Assembly: GCA_001794525.1 (NCBI GenBank)
Contig: MGJZ01000007.1
Coordinates: 780-8,582, forward strand
Length of the DNA stretch: 7,803 bases
Direction: 5' to 3'
Origin: Candidatus Yanofskybacteria bacterium RIFCSPHIGHO2_02_FULL_50_12
GTDB taxonomy: Bacteria; Patescibacteriota; Minisyncoccia; 2-02-FULL-40-12; GWA2-44-9
The notes beneath the pieces are model-generated. The model did no database searches. It was not told where the DNA came from and saw only the letters and a program-made list of their open reading frames with translations. Both the position numbers and the translations under genes were made by a program. Below are positions 5,123 through 7,803 of the stretch, one piece after another (positions within the stretch are counted from its first letter, which is position 1; every line of letters starts with the position of its first letter).

Positions 5123-5137
5123 GGCGGGTTTCTTTTT
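5109..5137 (+). terminator. Rho-independent terminator overlapping the end of the cysteine-rich protein gene
   Basis: AACCCGCC (5109-5116) pairs with GGCGGGTT (5123-5130) around a 6-base loop, then T-C-TTTTT. The TAA stop (5120-5122) lies in the loop and the left arm encodes the last residues (QPAA). It separates this operon from the dcw cluster. Confidence 0.9.
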
Positions 5138-5142
5138 GGATA

Positions 5143-5173
5143 TAAACGGCTCAACAGGCCGTTGAGCCGTTTA
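5143..5173. repeat. Second strong hairpin between operons
   Basis: A perfect 13-bp stem, TAAACGGCTCAAC (5143-5155) with its complement (5161-5173), encloses the loop AGGCC. An alternative 6-bp pairing (5145-5150 with 5158-5163) overlaps it. Only three Ts lie at the stem base, so it is not a standard terminator. It could be a backup terminator, an mRNA 3'-end stabiliser or a protein-binding palindrome upstream of the mraZ promoter. Confidence 0.8.
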
Positions 5174-5184
5174 AGTTATGCACA

Positions 5185-5212
5185 TTTACAGGCGCTCCTA
5201 GTGGTATATACT
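5185..5212 (+). promoter_or_regulatory. Promoter of the mraZ-rsmH-ftsL-ftsI cluster
   Basis: TTTACA (5185-5190; one mismatch to TTGACA) and TATACT (5207-5212; one mismatch to TATAAT) are 16 bases apart. Transcription would start near 5219 and give a 5' leader of about 70 bases before mraZ. It is the best sigma-70 match in the window. Confidence 0.65.
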
Positions 5213-5229
5213 ACCTATTAGATGTATAG

Positions 5230-5246
5230 GAGTGGATAAGAGTGTT
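5230..5246 (+). promoter_or_regulatory. Candidate MraZ-binding boxes
   Basis: GAGTGG (5230-5235) and GAGTGT (5240-5245) are direct repeats with a 10-base period, just after the probable transcript start. MraZ is known to bind direct repeats about one helical turn apart upstream of its own gene (TGGGN in E. coli, AAAGTG-type in mollicutes). A third AGTGG occurs at 5200-5204. Autoregulation is inferred from position and pattern. Confidence 0.4.
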
Positions 5247-5290
5247 AATAATATCTTCATATACGACCGTTTTACTGGGAAATATCAGCC

Positions 5291-5722
5291 ATGTTGATCG
5301 GCGAATACAAGCACAGTCTGGATCCCAAAAAACGCCTTTCTATACCTTCAAAATTCAGAAAAGAGCTGGGCGAGGGAGCGGTAATCACCAGGGGCCTTGA
5401 TAATTGCTTATTCCTGTTTCCAAGCGCCTACTGGCAGCAATTGGCCGAGAGGTTAGGAAATATGCCTTTGGTCCAGCAGGATTCCCGTTCATTTGCCCGT
5501 TTACTGCTATCGGGAGCGATGGAAGTTGATTTTGACAGTCTTGGACGGATTCTGATTCCAGAATATTTAAAACAATACGCCAGCTTGAAAAAAGTGGCAG
5601 TCGTAGCCGGTTTATATAATCGATTAGAAATATGGGACGAACAGCGGTGGGAGCAGTACAAATCGAATTTGGAGAAGAATTCGGACAGCATCGCCGAGAA
5701 ACTGACCGAGCTTGGGATATGA
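5291..5722 (+). CDS. mraZ: Transcriptional regulator MraZ
   Basis: The 143-residue length is typical. MraZ is a ring-forming DNA-binding protein built from two SpoVT/AbrB-like halves that controls the dcw operon. The first half has GEYKHSLDPKKRLSIPSKFR (4-23) and the second has MEVDFDSLGRILIPEYL (77-93), each with the conserved D-x3-R loop (D11/R15 and D82/R86). The start MLIGEYKHSLD matches the family. No Shine-Dalgarno is seen. Its TGA stop overlaps the rsmH ATG by four bases. It is first in the mraZ-rsmH-ftsL-ftsI cluster, after a good promoter and possible self-binding repeats. Confidence 0.97.
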   Translation: MLIGEYKHSLDPKKRLSIPSKFRKELGEGAVITRGLDNCLFLFPSAYWQQLAERLGNMPLVQQDSRSFARLLLSGAMEVDFDSLGRILIPEYLKQYASLKKVAVVAGLYNRLEIWDEQRWEQYKSNLEKNSDSIAEKLTELGI

Positions 5723-6612
5723 GTTCGATTCATGAGCCGGTTCTTTTACAGGAGGTCTTGGAATTTTTAGACCCCCGGCCGGGCAAGAATTTTATCGACG
5801 CGACGCTAAACGGCGGCGGCCATACCCGTGCCTTGGTGGAGCGGATTATGCCCCAGGGCCGCGTGCTTGGCATCGAGTGGGATCCCGAAGTCGCCAAAAT
5901 GGCGGCGGAACGGGCGGCCCAATCGCTGTACGAGAACAATATCATCGTGGTCAACGACAGCTACGTGAACATGAGTTCGATCGCCGAGCGGTTTCATTTC
6001 CGTCCGGACGGAATCTTATTCGACCTCGGTTTGTCCTCTTGGCATTACGAGTCCAGCGGTCGGGGATTTTCTTTCAAACGCGACGAGCCGCTCGACATGC
6101 GTTTTAACTCGGCAGCCGGTCCCTCCGCTGCCGAGTTAATAAACACATACGAAGTGGCGGAGCTCGAACAGATTCTTAGGGATTACGGCGACGAGCAATT
6201 TTCGCACCCGATTGCCGCGGCAATTGGCAAAGCACGCTGGAAGAAGCCGATCATGACTGTGCCGGAATTGGTGGCAGTCGTCGAATCAGCCGTGCCTAAT
6301 TGGTATAAGCATCGCAAGATTCACTTTGCGACTAAAACATTCCAGGCCCTCCGAGTGATCGTGAACGACGAACTGGCCAATGTCAAAATCGGCATCCTGG
6401 CCGCGATCGACCTGTTGCCGTCCGGCGGCAAACTCGCGGTAATCTCCTTCCAAGGCCACGAAGATAAGATTGTGCGGGAATTATTCAAACAAAAAACAAA
6501 AGAAGGCATCATCGAAATTCCGATCAAGCGCACGATCCGGCCCAAGTGGGAAGAACAGAAAATAAATCCTCGATCAAGAAGTGCAAAGATGAAGGTTGCG
6601 CTAAAAATATGA
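5719..6612 (+). CDS. rsmH: 16S rRNA (cytosine-1402 N4) methyltransferase RsmH
   Basis: RsmH (MraW) uses SAM to methylate N4 of C1402 in the 16S rRNA decoding centre. The 297 residues are close to the usual 300-315. Motifs in order: HEPVLLQEVLEFL (5-17), the SAM loop DATLNGGGHT (27-36), GIEWDPE (51-57), FDLGLSS (101-107), RGFSFKRDEPLDMRF (115-129), TFQALRVIVNDEL (207-219) and NPRSRSAKMK (283-292). The usual SFHSLEDR reads SFQGHEDK (243-250), an unusual change in a conserved motif. The start is the ATG of the ATGA overlap with mraZ, giving MSSIHEPVLL, as in the family; the open frame extends 29 codons further upstream, but only inside mraZ. The end overlaps ftsL in the same ATGA manner. Confidence 0.97.
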   Translation: MSSIHEPVLLQEVLEFLDPRPGKNFIDATLNGGGHTRALVERIMPQGRVLGIEWDPEVAKMAAERAAQSLYENNIIVVNDSYVNMSSIAERFHFRPDGILFDLGLSSWHYESSGRGFSFKRDEPLDMRFNSAAGPSAAELINTYEVAELEQILRDYGDEQFSHPIAAAIGKARWKKPIMTVPELVAVVESAVPNWYKHRKIHFATKTFQALRVIVNDELANVKIGILAAIDLLPSGGKLAVISFQGHEDKIVRELFKQKTKEGIIEIPIKRTIRPKWEEQKINPRSRSAKMKVALKI

Positions 6613-6905
6613 TAACGAACGCCAAAATAATTATTAGTCTGAATATTTTTATCGGAGCATTGTGTGCGGTCGCGGCTCTCTATTATGTGTTTTGGTCAAA
6701 TTCTCTGGCCGCCGCCGAATATCGAATCGCCGCGTTGCGTCGGGAGCTCACTGAACTGACCGATCAGAATGGAATGATGCTTGCCGAGAAGGCATCAGCT
6801 GAAGATGTTTCGGCAGTCGTCCGTTTCGCCCAAGGAAAAGGCATGATCGAAACGGTAAGTTCCACATATATCTTTGAAAGCGGCAATGTAGCTTTGCGGC
6901 GCTAA
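6609..6905 (+). CDS. ftsL: FtsL-like divisome protein
   Basis: The 98-residue product has a short N-terminus, one membrane helix (about 7-30), then a helical segment (about 32-62, AAAEYRIAALRRELTELTDQN) suited to a coiled coil, and a short C-terminal tail. Sequence conservation in FtsL is low, so the call rests on size, topology and place between rsmH and the transpeptidase gene. FtsL pairs with FtsB/DivIC in the periplasm and activates FtsW-FtsI. The ATG overlaps the rsmH stop (ATGA). No FtsB-like gene is in the window. A generic septum-formation-initiator (FtsB/DivIC-like) label would fit the topology as well. Confidence 0.8.
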   Translation: MITNAKIIISLNIFIGALCAVAALYYVFWSNSLAAAEYRIAALRRELTELTDQNGMMLAEKASAEDVSAVVRFAQGKGMIETVSSTYIFESGNVALRR

Positions 6906-6910
6906 ATTTT

Positions 6911-7803
6911 ATGGGTAAATTCGACTCGTTCAGGACATATATCGTTCTCACGGTCGTGGTGGGAGTCGCCGGGCTTCTGGCCTGGCGGCTTTTTGTTTTA
7001 TCGTATGTGCGCCATACCCTGTACGCAAGTACCGCACAATCCCAGTCGGAGAATATCGCTAACCTGCTCATTCGCGGCAATATCTATATTCAGGATCCTA
7101 AAGCGGTCGATACTGCTCTTGGTAATCTATACTTAGTGGCTACAAATAAAAAATTTCCGGCGGCGTATGTGGTACCGAACAATGTTGTCGACAAGGAACA
7201 AGCAGCGGACAAGTTGAACGCGATTCTTGGATCCGATAATGAAAAAATCAAAAGCACGCTCGAAATGAACTCATCAGCCGCCCGAGCAGTGGCTAAAAAA
7301 ATCACCGGCGAGCAGGCCGAAGCGATCGTCCAACTTGGCATAAGAGGCGTGTTTATCCAACACGAGATGGGTCGCTCCTATCCGGCCGGGCCGCTTGCCG
7401 CCACGACCCTTGGATTTCTGGGATTCAATGAGGAAGGGCGGCGCACCGGCCAATACGGCATCGAAGCTTATTTCGACGAAGAATTGAGCGGCAAGCGGCC
7501 AGCGGACGTGGTGCTTACTTTCGATCGAAATATCCAGTTATTCGTCGAAACCGAATTAGACGCGATTCTGAAAAAATGGAACGCCACTGCCGGAACCGTA
7601 ATCGTGCAGGATCCCAAAACCGGGAAAATTCTGGCGATGGCTGATCGTCCGGCGTTTGATCCGAACTCGTACAGCACGGCCGCAACGGAGTCATTTCTTA
7701 ATCGGAGCGTCCAGGAAACCTTTGAGCCCGGCTCGTCATTTAAACCGCTGACCATGGCCGCGGGCATCGACTTAGGGAAGATTACGCCGAGCAGCACCTA
7801 CAC
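6911..7803 (+). CDS. ftsI: Class B penicillin-binding protein, FtsI/PBP3-type transpeptidase (3' end cut off)
   Basis: The first 297 residues of a class B PBP, which cross-links septal peptidoglycan with FtsW. It has one membrane anchor (about 10-31), a PBP dimerisation (pedestal) region with RGNIYIQD (about 55-62), and SYPAGPLAATTLGFLGFN. The transpeptidase domain starts near GQYGIEAYFDEELSGK (180-195) and AGTVIVQDPKTGKILAMADRP. The active-site SxxK is SSFK (Ser275-Lys278) in FEPGSSFKPLT. The SxN and KTG motifs lie beyond the window. The usual R-G-x-I-x-D-R motif lacks the D-R pair. It follows ftsL by 5 bases without a Shine-Dalgarno, and co-transcription with mraZ is expected. Confidence 0.93.
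   Translation, partial: MGKFDSFRTYIVLTVVVGVAGLLAWRLFVLSYVRHTLYASTAQSQSENIANLLIRGNIYIQDPKAVDTALGNLYLVATNKKFPAAYVVPNNVVDKEQAADKLNAILGSDNEKIKSTLEMNSSAARAVAKKITGEQAEAIVQLGIRGVFIQHEMGRSYPAGPLAATTLGFLGFNEEGRRTGQYGIEAYFDEELSGKRPADVVLTFDRNIQLFVETELDAILKKWNATAGTVIVQDPKTGKILAMADRPAFDPNSYSTAATESFLNRSVQETFEPGSSFKPLTMAAGIDLGKITPSSTY

Noticed and set aside
5143..5173. Second hairpin as a rho-independent terminator
   Set aside because: No T-run follows on either strand; it is recorded only as a hairpin.
5632..5718. Longer rsmH start at 5632
   Set aside because: The extra 29 residues lie wholly within mraZ in another frame; the ATG at 5719 gives the family-typical N-terminus and an ATGA overlap.
6546..6608. 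Longer ftsL start at 6546
   Set aside because: It would overlap the rsmH end by 67 bases and add a charged stretch before the membrane helix; the ATGA start at 6609 fits the operon pattern.

Overview
The window looks like a chromosomal piece of an uncultivated Candidate Phyla Radiation (Patescibacteria) bacterium. This is inference from three things: the gene families present, the compact layout with 4-nt ATGA overlaps, and the near absence of Shine-Dalgarno sequences (only one strong one, before the gene at 4688). TGA closes several genes with no sign of recoding, so the standard bacterial code applies, unlike SR1 or Gracilibacteria. Finer placement is not possible from sequence alone.

Layout. 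(1) Minus strand 1-1608: a large membrane-anchored protein, cut by the window start. It has an N-terminal PP2C-like fold that seems to have lost its metal-binding residues, one transmembrane helix and a probable extracytoplasmic C-terminal half. (2) Plus strand 1769-2435, divergent from it: a winged-helix DNA-binding domain and a nucleotidyltransferase-like domain. They are encoded in two adjacent reading frames that look like one gene broken at a six-A run. (3) 2430-3163: an AT-rich REP-associated/IS200-like HUH tyrosine transposase flanked by the same perfect palindrome in opposite loop orientation. The palindrome supplies the stop codon of the upstream gene and of the transposase. (4) 3198-3271: tRNA-Val(CAC). 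(5) Minus strand 3279-4037: a UbiA-family membrane prenyltransferase, convergent with the tRNA. (6) Plus strand 4111-5122: a two-gene operon with a six-helix, histidine-bearing membrane protein resembling ferric reductase/MsrQ-type cytochromes and a small cysteine-rich, probably zinc-binding protein, closed by a rho-independent terminator. (7) Plus strand 5291-7803: the start of the division and cell wall (dcw) cluster, mraZ-rsmH-ftsL-ftsI, the last gene cut by the window end.

How the parts work together. mraZ-rsmH-ftsL-ftsI is a classical co-transcribed unit: the regulator MraZ, the 16S rRNA methyltransferase RsmH, the divisome scaffold FtsL and the septal transpeptidase. A good promoter and a pair of MraZ-box-like repeats precede it. 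The rest is accessory: a likely surface or signalling protein beside a DNA-binding regulator, a recently active-looking transposon next to a tRNA gene, and a possible lipid or redox membrane module. The best leads for something under-described are the degenerate PP2C membrane protein with its divergent regulator, and the transposon whose ends encode stop codons.
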